From assembly GCF_019511645.1 (NCBI RefSeq), contig NZ_JAEUAX010000005.1:62001-126000 (forward strand): a stretch of 64,000 nt of DNA. Reading direction: 5' to 3'. The DNA is from Microbacterium ureisolvens. GTDB lineage: Bacteria > Actinomycetota > Actinomycetes > Actinomycetales > Microbacteriaceae. Under the pieces are notes generated by a model. That model did not search any database, had not been told where the DNA came from, and worked only from the letters and a program-made list of their open reading frames with translations. Positions 51,312 through 59,839 of the stretch are shown one piece after another. The translations under genes were made by a program, and so were the position numbers. Numbering within the stretch: the first letter of the stretch is position 1; the number at the start of each line of letters is the position of its first letter.

Positions 51312-51632
51312 TCAGTCGCCGAGCGGAGGCTCCTGCGGGTTGCGACGGCCGGTCTCTCGCTCCCAGAACTCCAGCTGCTGGGTCAGTGCCTTGGCGAGCT
51401 CGAACACCTGGTCCGGTGGGATGCGGATACGGCTCACGACCCGTGCCGGCACGACCGTGTGGCGCTGACCGGTCTCGGCATCGACCTGCTCGCGCGGCGG
51501 CTGCGCAAGGGTGAGGAAGTCCATCACGAACACGGTCGGCGTGTGCCACACGTTGGCGAAGTCGGCGTAACTGCCGCCGATGAGCTCGGGCGGGAGGTCG
51601 ATCTCGAACTGCTGCGATGCGTCGTCGGCCAT
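51312..51632 (-). CDS. DUF3467 domain-containing protein
   Basis: 106 residues from the ATG at 51632. The pattern FEIDLPPELIGGSYADFANVWHTPTVFVMDFLTL and VVSRIRIPPDQVFELAKALTQQLEFWERETG matches DUF3467, a small conserved bacterial family of unknown function. Soluble and cytoplasmic. Transcribed alone, upstream of the decarboxylase leader. Confidence 0.9.
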   Translation of the reverse strand: MADDASQQFEIDLPPELIGGSYADFANVWHTPTVFVMDFLTLAQPPREQVDAETGQRHTVVPARVVSRIRIPPDQVFELAKALTQQLEFWERETGRRNPQEPPLGD

Positions 51633-51734
51633 GCGTGCTCCTGTTCGCGCGGGTGTCTCGTCCCTGACCGGTGCGAGACGCTCGGGGCTGTCGTGTGCGA
51701 CGTGTTCGACTCTGAGCGCGAGTCTACGCGGGCC

Positions 51735-54700
51735 TCAGCCCCGGCCGACGAGCCGCGCGAAACCGCTCAGGCGGGCCACCCCTTCCGGGGTGTAGGGCAG
51801 GTCGTCGAGGAGGCCGGGCGAGTACACGAGGAACGCCGTGTGCATCGCGCGCGAGACGGCGACGTTGAGGCGGTTGCGCAGGAGCAGGAACTCCAGCCCC
51901 CGCGGTGCGTCGCGTCCGCTCGATGCCGCCAGCGACACGATGGCGACAGCAGCTTCCTTGCCCTGGAACTTGTCGACGGTGCCGACGGGCACATCGGGGA
52001 ATCCCGCTGCGGCGAGCGCCGCCTCGACAGCGACCTGCTGCGCGTTGTACGGCGTGACGACGATGACATCCTGCTGCGCCAGCGGCCGGGGCGGCACCGC
52101 GACCGAGGAGCCGTCGGCGTCGTCCGTGGCGGCGTCCGTCCACTCGCGCCCGATGAGGTCGGTCACGAGGCGTGCGACCTCCGCGGCCTCTTCGAGGGAC
52201 TGCGTGGCGTTGCCGTGGTGTCGCAGCGCGATCGGCACGAGGCCCGCGGGCACGCCGTCGATGCGGCGCAGTGCCGTGGAGGGGTGTGCTTCGAGCTCGC
52301 CGCGATACGACAGCGTCGACACCGCAGCCGCGACCTCCGGGCGCATGCGCCGCGTCTCGGCGAGGAAGAACCCGTACTCGTGCGGGATGACGTCTGCGCC
52401 GTCCATCACCCACCCGAGCGCCGACGTGTCGACCGGCGCGGGGTGCGTGCCCTGGCTCACCTGCGGCAGCTGCTGCGGGTCGCCGAGCAGCAGCAGCCGC
52501 GGCGCGGCGAGCGACACCGCGATCGTCGAAGCGAGCGAGAACTGGCCGGCCTCGTCGACGACGAGCAGGTCGAGGCTGCCACGCGGGACGCGGCCCTCAT
52601 GACTGAAGTCCCACGCGGTGCCGCCGATGACGAACCCGGATGCCTCGTGCTCGGCGGTGAACGCCGCAACGCCGTTCTTCGGCAGCACCGTGAAGGAGTG
52701 GTCGGCCGCGGCGTCCTTGGGAGCCTTGCCCACCTGGACCGCGGGCACCCCCGCCGCGATCACGCGATCGAGGAGGTGCTCGATGGTTGCGTGCCCCTGT
52801 GCGACGACGCCGACCTTGTAGCCGTGGTCGCGCACCAGCCGCGCGATCACGTGGGATCCGACGTAGGTCTTGCCGGTGCCGGGTGGGCCCTGTACGGCCA
52901 GGTAGCTGCGGTCGAGGTCGCGCACGGCCCGCGCGATCGCCTCGACGGGGTCGTGTTCCGGCGCGGGCAGCGAGCCCGACAGGGTGCGCGGCGGGCGGCG
53001 GCACAGGATGTCGGTGGCCGGGTCGGCCGGAAGCTCCGGCGCGGCCGCGATGACGGTGTCCGCCCAGGCGTCGATGGCCTTCTGCTGGTTGCCTGCAGCG
53101 GGCGGCGCCTGCGGCGTGAGCGCCACGGGGAGCTCGCTCCACGTGACGCCGTCCACCGCGGTCTCTTCGATCACGGCGCCGTCGTCGAGCACCTCGACGA
53201 CGGTGACCGAGCGGTAGGCGTGGATCCAGCGCGGCGACGCCTCGAACGGGAACGGCGCCGGCAGCTCGTACAGCGCGAACGGGTTCGTGCCCTCACTGAT
53301 GCGTGTGCCCGGGGCGAGGTCGCCGCGCAGCTCGACGATGCGCCGCTCACCGCCCTTGCCGCTCTCGGGGAAGTGCCAGTCCTCGCGCACCCGGCTGCGC
53401 GCGGGGTCGATCGCGACGACGTCGCGCGTCTCTTCCCACAACGAGACAGGCTCGCGCAGGCGGAGGAAATGCGTGGCCCAGAACGACTTGGCCTCGCGCG
53501 GGTAATAGTCGATGGCGGCCGCGCCCAGGCGCAGGGAGCGCGCCTCGACGGAGTCCTCGGGGTGGTCGAGCGCGAGCGCGTCGAGCACCGTGGCGCGCAC
53601 GGACGGCTCGTACGCCCGCTCGTCCGGCTCGGGGTTCGGCGAGGGCACGAGCGCGGCCTCGCGCGCCCGGTCGACGAGCCAGTCGCGCAGGCGCCGGGTG
53701 GAGACGCAGTCGTAGCGGTTGTAGTCGGCGAGGTCGTCGAGCACGAGGGTGGCCTCTGCCAGGGCCCCGTCGGCCTGCAGCGCGCGCGCCTCGACGTAGC
53801 GGATGATCGAGTCATCGCCTTTCTGCACGTCGCTGGTGCGCACCTCGTCGCCCATGTAGAGCGGCTCGAGCTTCTTGATCGAGTACGACCGGGATCCGAC
53901 CCGCAGGGCGCGCCGCACGATCGGGTAGAGGTCTACGAAGACGCCGTCCCGCAGCAGCCGGTCGACGTCGGCCTCCCGCGCGCCGTGGCGGGCTGCCATC
54001 GCGAGCAGGTGCGTCGGCTCGTAGGGCGCGTAGTGGTAGATGTGCATGCCGGGGAACTGCTGGCGGCGCAGGTTCACGATGTCGAGGAACGCCTCGAGCG
54101 CGCGCTTCTCGTCGGCGAACGAGTGCGCCCACAGCGCGGTGTACTGCTCACGGGTGTCGACCCACCCGAACAGGTAGTCGATGCCCCATTGCGTGGGCTC
54201 CCCCGGCGCCGCGGGCTCGGTGTGCAGCGGGTCGCCCTCGAAGTCGAAGAACAGGTCTCCGTGGTCGGGCCGGGGAAGGGCGCCGAGCGCCTTCGGAGCC
54301 ACCACCTCGAACACGGGGATCGGCGGCGCCGGGACCTCCTCGATCACCGCGGCCACCGTCGTCTGGGCGACCGACGCGCCGTCCATGGCGATCACGCTCT
54401 CGGCCACCACGACCTCGTGCGCAACGGGCTTCGGCGCGACGAGCGGCGGGGTTCCTGCCGGGCTCTCGAGCTGCAGACGCGCCTGCGTGCGCAGCGATGC
54501 GAACACGTCGGGGTTCATGCCGGCCGGCCCGCTCCGCGCCGCGGCCAGCTGCTCGATCGTCTGGATGCCGACAGCGCGCAGCCGCTCGCGCTGCACCGGG
54601 CGCATGCCGGCCACGAGGAGCAGGTCACGGGATGCCACGACCTCGGCGTCGCACGTCGCGCAGCGCCCGCACGCGACGACGCCGAGCTCGCCGCGCGGAT

Positions 54701-55355
54701 CTCCCCACGCGATCGGCTCGCCCGCCGCGCCGAGGTCGAGCCGGCGGTCGGCGATCAGGCGCGTCAGCCGCTCCCGGCGCAATCCGAAGACGGGGAGCAG
54801 GTCATCCACCTCATGCTCGCTGACGCTGCCGTCGCCGAGCAGCAGTTGCACGCGGTCGGAGCGCGTCACCCCGAGGCGGTCGAGCTGGTCGACGTATGCC
54901 GCCAGCTGCATGAGCGCCGTCACCCGCGCGTGACGCGCGAGCTTGGTGTCCTGCACGAGCCAGCGCCCGGCCTCGTCCCGCACGAGGAAGTCCGCGAAAC
55001 CGACGAACGACTCGGTGGAGAAGGCCGCCTGGTAGACGACCTCGGCGTCCGATGCGAGAGCCGCGTTCGTCTGGGCGACCGCATCGGCGAGGGCCGCAGC
55101 ATCCGACGAGCGCGTCTCGGGGATCTCGATCACCCGGTCGCCGAAGCGCGCGAGGTAATCGGCGAGCACCCGGCGCTCATGCACCGTGCCGAGGCGCCCG
55201 GCGCGCTCGAGGGTGAGGTCCTCGGGCTCTTCGACCGCGACCACGCGCCCGAGCCGCGCATCGATCGCCCGCAGCCACGCGAATTCGCACTCCGCCGCAG
55301 CCTTGAGATCGCTCGCGCTCCAGACGATCCGGCCTTCGTCCTCGATGTATCGCAT
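51735..55355 (-). CDS. TM0106-family Cas4/RecB-like nuclease fused to RNase H-like and SF1 helicase domains
   Basis: 1206 residues from the ATG at 55355 (AGGAAGG upstream). N-terminus: RecB/Cas4-like nuclease with C23, D122 (GFADF), D136-T-K138 (QDTKLA), Q150/Y154 and a C229-x2-C-x2-C235 cluster, suggesting an iron-sulfur site. Middle: HhH-like MRPVQRERLRAVGIQTIEQLA and an RNase H-like fold (GDLFFDFEGDPLH, YHYAPYEPTHLLAM, DYNRYDCVSTRRLRDWLV). C-terminus: SF1 (UPF1-like) helicase with GPPGTGKT, VVDEAGQFSL, LLGDPQQLPQV, VGTVDKFQGKEAAV and NVAVSRAM. Probably DNA repair or defence; it stands alone. Confidence 0.9.
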   Translation of the reverse strand: MRYIEDEGRIVWSASDLKAAAECEFAWLRAIDARLGRVVAVEEPEDLTLERAGRLGTVHERRVLADYLARFGDRVIEIPETRSSDAAALADAVAQTNAALASDAEVVYQAAFSTESFVGFADFLVRDEAGRWLVQDTKLARHARVTALMQLAAYVDQLDRLGVTRSDRVQLLLGDGSVSEHEVDDLLPVFGLRRERLTRLIADRRLDLGAAGEPIAWGDPRGELGVVACGRCATCDAEVVASRDLLLVAGMRPVQRERLRAVGIQTIEQLAAARSGPAGMNPDVFASLRTQARLQLESPAGTPPLVAPKPVAHEVVVAESVIAMDGASVAQTTVAAVIEEVPAPPIPVFEVVAPKALGALPRPDHGDLFFDFEGDPLHTEPAAPGEPTQWGIDYLFGWVDTREQYTALWAHSFADEKRALEAFLDIVNLRRQQFPGMHIYHYAPYEPTHLLAMAARHGAREADVDRLLRDGVFVDLYPIVRRALRVGSRSYSIKKLEPLYMGDEVRTSDVQKGDDSIIRYVEARALQADGALAEATLVLDDLADYNRYDCVSTRRLRDWLVDRAREAALVPSPNPEPDERAYEPSVRATVLDALALDHPEDSVEARSLRLGAAAIDYYPREAKSFWATHFLRLREPVSLWEETRDVVAIDPARSRVREDWHFPESGKGGERRIVELRGDLAPGTRISEGTNPFALYELPAPFPFEASPRWIHAYRSVTVVEVLDDGAVIEETAVDGVTWSELPVALTPQAPPAAGNQQKAIDAWADTVIAAAPELPADPATDILCRRPPRTLSGSLPAPEHDPVEAIARAVRDLDRSYLAVQGPPGTGKTYVGSHVIARLVRDHGYKVGVVAQGHATIEHLLDRVIAAGVPAVQVGKAPKDAAADHSFTVLPKNGVAAFTAEHEASGFVIGGTAWDFSHEGRVPRGSLDLLVVDEAGQFSLASTIAVSLAAPRLLLLGDPQQLPQVSQGTHPAPVDTSALGWVMDGADVIPHEYGFFLAETRRMRPEVAAAVSTLSYRGELEAHPSTALRRIDGVPAGLVPIALRHHGNATQSLEEAAEVARLVTDLIGREWTDAATDDADGSSVAVPPRPLAQQDVIVVTPYNAQQVAVEAALAAAGFPDVPVGTVDKFQGKEAAVAIVSLAASSGRDAPRGLEFLLLRNRLNVAVSRAMHTAFLVYSPGLLDDLPYTPEGVARLSGFARLVGRG

Positions 55356-55410
55356 ACCCCGCCCTTCCTGAACGACGATAGCCGCGGCATCCGACACCTC
55401 CGCCTCCCCG

Positions 55411-55456
55411 CTCGCCCGTCGAGACATGCCACCCGCCCCGTTTCTCGACGGGTGAG
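55411..55456. repeat. Inverted repeat in divergent region before nadE
   Basis: The arms CTCGCCCGTCGAGA and TCTCGACGGGTGAG match at 13 of 14 pairs, with an 18-nt loop. It lies between the divergent nuclease-helicase and nadE genes, about 60 bp from either start. It may be a dispersed palindromic element or an operator; undecided. Confidence 0.55.
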
Positions 55457-55519
55457 CAGCATGGACTCGCCGCGCGGACAGCCTCGAACCCGGGCCGATG
55501 CACCTGACAGACTTGACCT

Positions 55520-57598
55520 ATGAGCCTGCCCTTCGACAGCGCGTACCGGCACGGTTTCGCCCGCGTCGCCGCGTGCACGATCCCGGTGGAGATCGCCGAC
55601 CCCGCCGCGAACGCCGAAGCGGTCCTCGAAGCCGCCCGCGTGTGCGACGCCGACGCCGTCGCCGTGGCGGTCTTCCCCGAACTGTGCCTGACCGGGTACT
55701 CGATCGACGACCTCGTCATGCAGGACCCGGTGCTCGACGCCGTCGTCGCCGCGATCGAGGGGCTGGTCGCGGCATCCGTCGATCTCCTCCCGCTGCTCGT
55801 CGTCGGTGCGCCGCTGCGCCACCGCAACCGCCTCTACAACTGCGCGGTCGTGATCCACCGCGGCGAGCTGCTGGGTGTCGCGCCCAAGTCGTACCTGCCG
55901 ACCTATCGCGAGTTCTACGAGCGCCGGTGGTACGCGCCCGGCGACGACCAGTCCGGGCAGGACATCCGCGTCGGCGAGCTCGAGGCGCCGTTCGGGCCCG
56001 ACCTGCTGTTCGAAGCCCTCGACATCCCCGGGCTCGTCGTGCACGCCGAGGTCTGCGAGGACGTCTGGGTGCCGATCCCGCCGTCCTCGCGTGCGGCGCT
56101 CGCGGGCGCCACTGTGCTGCTGAACCTGAGCGGCAGCCCGATCACCATCGCGCGCGCGGAGGACCGCAAAGACCTGGTGCAGTCCCAGTCGCTGCGCTGC
56201 CTCGCGGCCTACGCATATGCCGCCGCGGGCGGCGGCGAATCCACGAACGACGTCTCGTGGGACGGCCAGACCATGATCTACGAGGGCGGCAACCTGCTCG
56301 TCGAGACCGAGCGCTTCCCCGACGGACCGCGCCGCTCGATCGCCGACGTCGATCTCGACCGCCTGCGCCAGGACCGCCTGCGCCAGGGCACCTTCGACGA
56401 CAACCGCCGCGCGGCGGGGGCGGACCCAGCGCTGCGCACCGTGCACTTCCGGCTCGACCCGCCCCGCACCGACGTGGGCCTCCGGCGCGCGCTCGACCGG
56501 TTCCCGTTCGTCCCCGACGACCCCGCCCGTCTTGCGCAGGACTGCTACGAGGCGTTCAACATCCAGGTGTCGGGGCTCGTGCAGCGCATGCGGTCGATCG
56601 GCGGCCCGAAGCCCGTGATCGGCGTGTCGGGCGGGCTCGACTCGACCCATGCCCTGCTCGTGGTCGCCCGCGCCATGGACCTCATGGGCCGCCCGCGCAG
56701 CGACATCCTCGCCTACACGATGCCGGGGTTCGCGACGAGCGAGCACACCAAGTCGAACGCGATAGCCCTCGCCGAGGCGGTCGGCGCCTCGATCGAGACG
56801 ATCGACATCCGGCCGCTCGCGACCGAGATGCTGGAGCGCCTCGACCACCCGTTCGCCGACGGCGAGCCCGTGCACGACATCACGTTCGAGAACGTGCAGG
56901 CGGGGCTGCGCACCGACTACCTCTTCCGGCTCGCGAACCACCACGGCGGCATGGTGATCGGCACCTCCGACCTGTCGGAGCTCGCCCTCGGGTGGGCGAC
57001 CTACGGCGTCGGCGACCACATGAGCCACTACGCCGTCAACGCCGGTGTTCCGAAGACCCTGATCCAGCATGTGATCCGCTGGGTGATCTCGCACCGCGGC
57101 GACGAGGGCGGCTCCACCGATCTCACCGACGAGGCCCGCGCCGTGCTGCAGTCGGTGCTCGACACCGAGATCTCGCCCGAGCTCGTCCCCGCCGGCCAGG
57201 ACGGCAAGATGCAGTCCACCGAGGACCGCATCGGTCCTTACGCCCTGCACGACTTCGCGCTGTATCACGTGCTGCGCTTCGGGTTCCGCCCCTCGAAGAT
57301 CGCTTACCTGGCCGCGCACGCGTGGGGCGACGCGGCCGCCGGCGCGTGGCCTCCCGGCTTCCCCGACGAGGACCGCTACGTCTACGACCTGCCCGCGATC
57401 GCGAAATGGCTGCAGGTGTTCCTGAAGCGCTACTTCGCGTTCGCCCAGTTCAAGCGCTCCGCGATCCCCAACGGCCCGAAGGTGTCACCGGCGGGGTCGC
57501 TGTCGCCGCGCGGCGACTGGCGAGCCCCGTCCGACGGCAACGCCCGCGTGTGGCTGGCGGAGCTGAAGTCCGCCCTCCCCGATCTCGTTAAGGACTGA
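55520..57598 (+). CDS. nadE: Glutamine-dependent NAD+ synthetase
   Basis: 692 residues, the long form. N-terminal glutaminase (nitrilase fold): Glu in FPELCLTGYS, Lys in APKSYLPTYREFYERRWYAPG, nucleophile Cys in HAEVCEDVWVP. C-terminal synthetase: PP-loop ISGGLDST (preceded by GV), GFATSEHTKSNA, GTSDLSELALGWATYG. It amidates nicotinate adenine dinucleotide to NAD+ using ammonia channelled from glutamine. Length fits the actinobacterial enzymes. Monocistronic, with a hairpin terminator behind. Confidence 0.96.
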   Translation: MSLPFDSAYRHGFARVAACTIPVEIADPAANAEAVLEAARVCDADAVAVAVFPELCLTGYSIDDLVMQDPVLDAVVAAIEGLVAASVDLLPLLVVGAPLRHRNRLYNCAVVIHRGELLGVAPKSYLPTYREFYERRWYAPGDDQSGQDIRVGELEAPFGPDLLFEALDIPGLVVHAEVCEDVWVPIPPSSRAALAGATVLLNLSGSPITIARAEDRKDLVQSQSLRCLAAYAYAAAGGGESTNDVSWDGQTMIYEGGNLLVETERFPDGPRRSIADVDLDRLRQDRLRQGTFDDNRRAAGADPALRTVHFRLDPPRTDVGLRRALDRFPFVPDDPARLAQDCYEAFNIQVSGLVQRMRSIGGPKPVIGVSGGLDSTHALLVVARAMDLMGRPRSDILAYTMPGFATSEHTKSNAIALAEAVGASIETIDIRPLATEMLERLDHPFADGEPVHDITFENVQAGLRTDYLFRLANHHGGMVIGTSDLSELALGWATYGVGDHMSHYAVNAGVPKTLIQHVIRWVISHRGDEGGSTDLTDEARAVLQSVLDTEISPELVPAGQDGKMQSTEDRIGPYALHDFALYHVLRFGFRPSKIAYLAAHAWGDAAAGAWPPGFPDEDRYVYDLPAIAKWLQVFLKRYFAFAQFKRSAIPNGPKVSPAGSLSPRGDWRAPSDGNARVWLAELKSALPDLVKD

Positions 57599-57604
57599 GG
57601 ATCG

Positions 57605-57629
57605 CGGATGCTGCGGCCCGCAGCATCCG
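57605..57629. terminator. Terminator between nadE and the convergent gene
   Basis: Perfect 12-bp stem CGGATGCTGCGG / CCGCAGCATCCG with a one-base centre, 6 nt past the nadE stop and 17 nt from the convergent gene end. Confidence 0.8.
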
Positions 57630-57646
57630 TCCCCTCCGGTGAGGGG

Positions 57647-58225
57647 TCAGGCGGGCGCCTGCGTGTACGCCAGCGTGATGATCCAGCTGTCGCGTGAGAG
57701 GTCGGCCAGCTGGTAGAAGACCTTGCGGTCGGGGATCCAGCCCTTCGTGAGCGGGCTGTCGAGCCGCACGTGATCCGCGGCGACGCGGGCGCCGCGGCCG
57801 TCGGCGTCGCGCACGGCCTGCACGCGGGTCCAGTGGGCGAGGAGCTTGCCGAGGTCGTTCTCGTCCAACAGGTGCGAGTGCCGCCTCATGAGGTGCAGCT
57901 CGGCGTCGTCGGGGTGCGCGTCGCGCAGGTCGAGACCGAGCGACACGTCGGGGTCGCTGACGGCGACGACCGTGGCGGCGCGGAAGTTCGTGTTGCGGAT
58001 CTTCAGCGGCAGCTCGGAACCGGCGACCTCGGCGATCAGCTGCGTGTGGAACCCGAAGGTGCGGGGCGCCTCGCGCTCGACGCGCACCTCCTTGGGGTCG
58101 ACGCCGAGCTTCGTCGCGACGATCTCCTTCGCGAGGACGCGCTTGCGATCGTGGTCCGAGAGCTTGGGATCCCAGCCGAGCCGAGCCGTGATCCCCGCCG
58201 GAGTGTCGAGAAGCACCGATTGCAT
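57647..58225 (-). CDS. Uncharacterised cytoplasmic protein, distantly PPTase-like
   Basis: 192 residues from the ATG at 58225. Segments: DRKRVLAKEIVATKLGVDPKEVRVEREAPRTFGFHTQLIAEV, FRAATVVAVSDPDVSLGLDLRDAHPDDAELHLMRRHSHLL, and LLAHWTRVQAVRDADGRG. The order and the GLDLRD / HWTRVQAVRDADGRG pieces recall phosphopantetheinyl transferases (vGIDlE and WTxKEAxxKaxG), but the match is weak and the metal-binding acids are uncertain. I would leave it hypothetical. No operon partners. Confidence 0.72.
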   Translation of the reverse strand: MQSVLLDTPAGITARLGWDPKLSDHDRKRVLAKEIVATKLGVDPKEVRVEREAPRTFGFHTQLIAEVAGSELPLKIRNTNFRAATVVAVSDPDVSLGLDLRDAHPDDAELHLMRRHSHLLDENDLGKLLAHWTRVQAVRDADGRGARVAADHVRLDSPLTKGWIPDRKVFYQLADLSRDSWIITLAYTQAPA

Positions 58226-58359
58226 GATCCACCTCATTCTCCGCGGCCCGTCCGCAGTTCCATCCTGTCCCCGCCCGCCGCGCTGGGAAAGATCGCCACG
58301 CCAGGGTCCCCGGCCGTCAACCCCCTGCCGTCGCCGCAGCCCGATGGAAGGATGGGGCC

Positions 58360-59835
58360 ATGGCCAGGCGCGCGACGGTGATCGGCAGCGGTCCCAACGG
58401 GCTGTCCGCGGCGGTCGCGCTCGCGCGCGCCGGGTACGAGGTCCGGGTGCTCGAAGCGGCCTCGACCGTCGGCGGCGGCGTGCGCACCTCACCGCTCACG
58501 CTCCCCGGCTTCCGCCACGACGTGTGCTCAGCCGTGCACCCTGCGGCGCTGTCGTCGCCGTTCTTCCGCGCGTTCGGCATCGGCGATCGCGTCGGCTGGA
58601 TCCACCCTCTCGCCTCGTACGCGCAGCCGCTCGACGAGGGCCGGGCGGCCATCGCGTGGCGCGACATCGAACGCACGGCCGATGCCCTCGGCCCCGACGC
58701 CCGCGCGTGGCGAGCGGTGCTGCGCCCGCTCAGCCGCCACCTCGGCGGCCTGGTCGACTTCACCGGTTCGCAGCTGCTGCGGTGGCCGCGGCATCCGGTC
58801 ACCACCGTCCGGTTCGGGCTCCGCGCCCTGCAGCTCGGCACGCGGCTCGGGCGCGGGACGTTCCGCACCGAGGAGGCGAACGCGCTCCTGGCAGGCGTGC
58901 TCGCCCACGCGAACACCCCGATGCCGTCACTCGGCGGGGCCGCGTCGGGGCTCTTCCTCGCGGCCCACGCGCACTCCGCCGACGGCTGGGCGTTCCCGCG
59001 CGGCGGATCGCAGTCGATCGCCGACGCCCTCGCCGGCGACCTGACGGCGCACGGCGGCACGGTCGAGACGGGCAGACGGGTGGAGACGCTCGACGGGCTG
59101 GATTGGGGCGATCCGGATGCCGGTGACCTGCTGCTGCTCGACACCACACCGCGCCTGCTCCTCACGCATCCCGAACTCCCGGCGCGGTACGCGCAGGCCG
59201 TGCGGCGGTACCGGTATGGTCCGGCCGCCGCAAAGGTCGACTTCGCCCTCGACGGTCCCGTGCCCTGGGCCCATCCCGACGTCGCCCTCGCCCCCACGGT
59301 GCACCTCGGCGGCACCCGGGAGGAGATCGAGGCGAGCGAGAACGCGGTCGCGCGGGGCGGCCTCAGCGACCGCCCCTACGTGCTCGCGGTGCAGCCGAGC
59401 GTGCTCGACGGCACGCGCGCGCCCGCGGGCAAGCAGGTGCTGTGGGCGTACATCCACGTTCCGGCCGGCTCCACCTTCGACCCGACCGAAGTCGTCGTCC
59501 GACAGGTCGAGCGCTTCGCCCCCGGCTTCCGGCATCGCATCCTCGCCAGCCACGCGATGACCGCCGCCCAGCGCGAGGCCTACAACCCCGCCGACATCGG
59601 CGGCGACATCCTCGGTGGCGCGTTCACGTTCGCGCAGGCCTTCCGTCGCCCCGTCGTCTCGACGACGCCGTGGCGCACGCCGCTGCGGGGCGTGTACCTG
59701 GCATCGGCGTCGACCCCGCCCGGTCCCGGCGTCACCGGGATGCCCGGCTGGTACGCCGCACGCCAGGCGCTTCACGACAGCGCGCGTCGCGGCCACGGCG
59801 ATCGCCTCGAGCTCGGGGACCTCTTCGGAGCGTGA
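58360..59835 (+). CDS. FAD-dependent NAD(P)-type oxidoreductase, phytoene-desaturase-like
   Basis: 491 residues from the ATG at 58360. N-terminal dinucleotide fold ATVIGSGPNGLSAAVALARAGYEVRVLEAAS with GxGxxG; GWAFPRGGSQSIADALAGDLTAHGG; C-terminal FAD contact VYLASASTPPGPGVTGMPGW. Family members include carotenoid desaturases and saturases; no carotenoid genes are near, so the substrate is open. The LMF-like gene follows 4 nt after its stop. Confidence 0.92.
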   Translation: MARRATVIGSGPNGLSAAVALARAGYEVRVLEAASTVGGGVRTSPLTLPGFRHDVCSAVHPAALSSPFFRAFGIGDRVGWIHPLASYAQPLDEGRAAIAWRDIERTADALGPDARAWRAVLRPLSRHLGGLVDFTGSQLLRWPRHPVTTVRFGLRALQLGTRLGRGTFRTEEANALLAGVLAHANTPMPSLGGAASGLFLAAHAHSADGWAFPRGGSQSIADALAGDLTAHGGTVETGRRVETLDGLDWGDPDAGDLLLLDTTPRLLLTHPELPARYAQAVRRYRYGPAAAKVDFALDGPVPWAHPDVALAPTVHLGGTREEIEASENAVARGGLSDRPYVLAVQPSVLDGTRAPAGKQVLWAYIHVPAGSTFDPTEVVVRQVERFAPGFRHRILASHAMTAAQREAYNPADIGGDILGGAFTFAQAFRRPVVSTTPWRTPLRGVYLASASTPPGPGVTGMPGWYAARQALHDSARRGHGDRLELGDLFGA

Positions 59836-59839
59836 CACC

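Noticed and set aside
50409..55523. Very long (1704-codon) plus-strand open frame
   Set aside because: It is antisense to the decarboxylase and the nuclease-helicase, both with clear motifs; its His/Arg/Glu-rich product is typical of a complementary-strand shadow.
58360..59835. Carotenoid biosynthesis cluster
   Set aside because: The oxidoreductase resembles phytoene desaturases, but no crtE, crtB or lycopene genes are in the window, so the general family label is safer.
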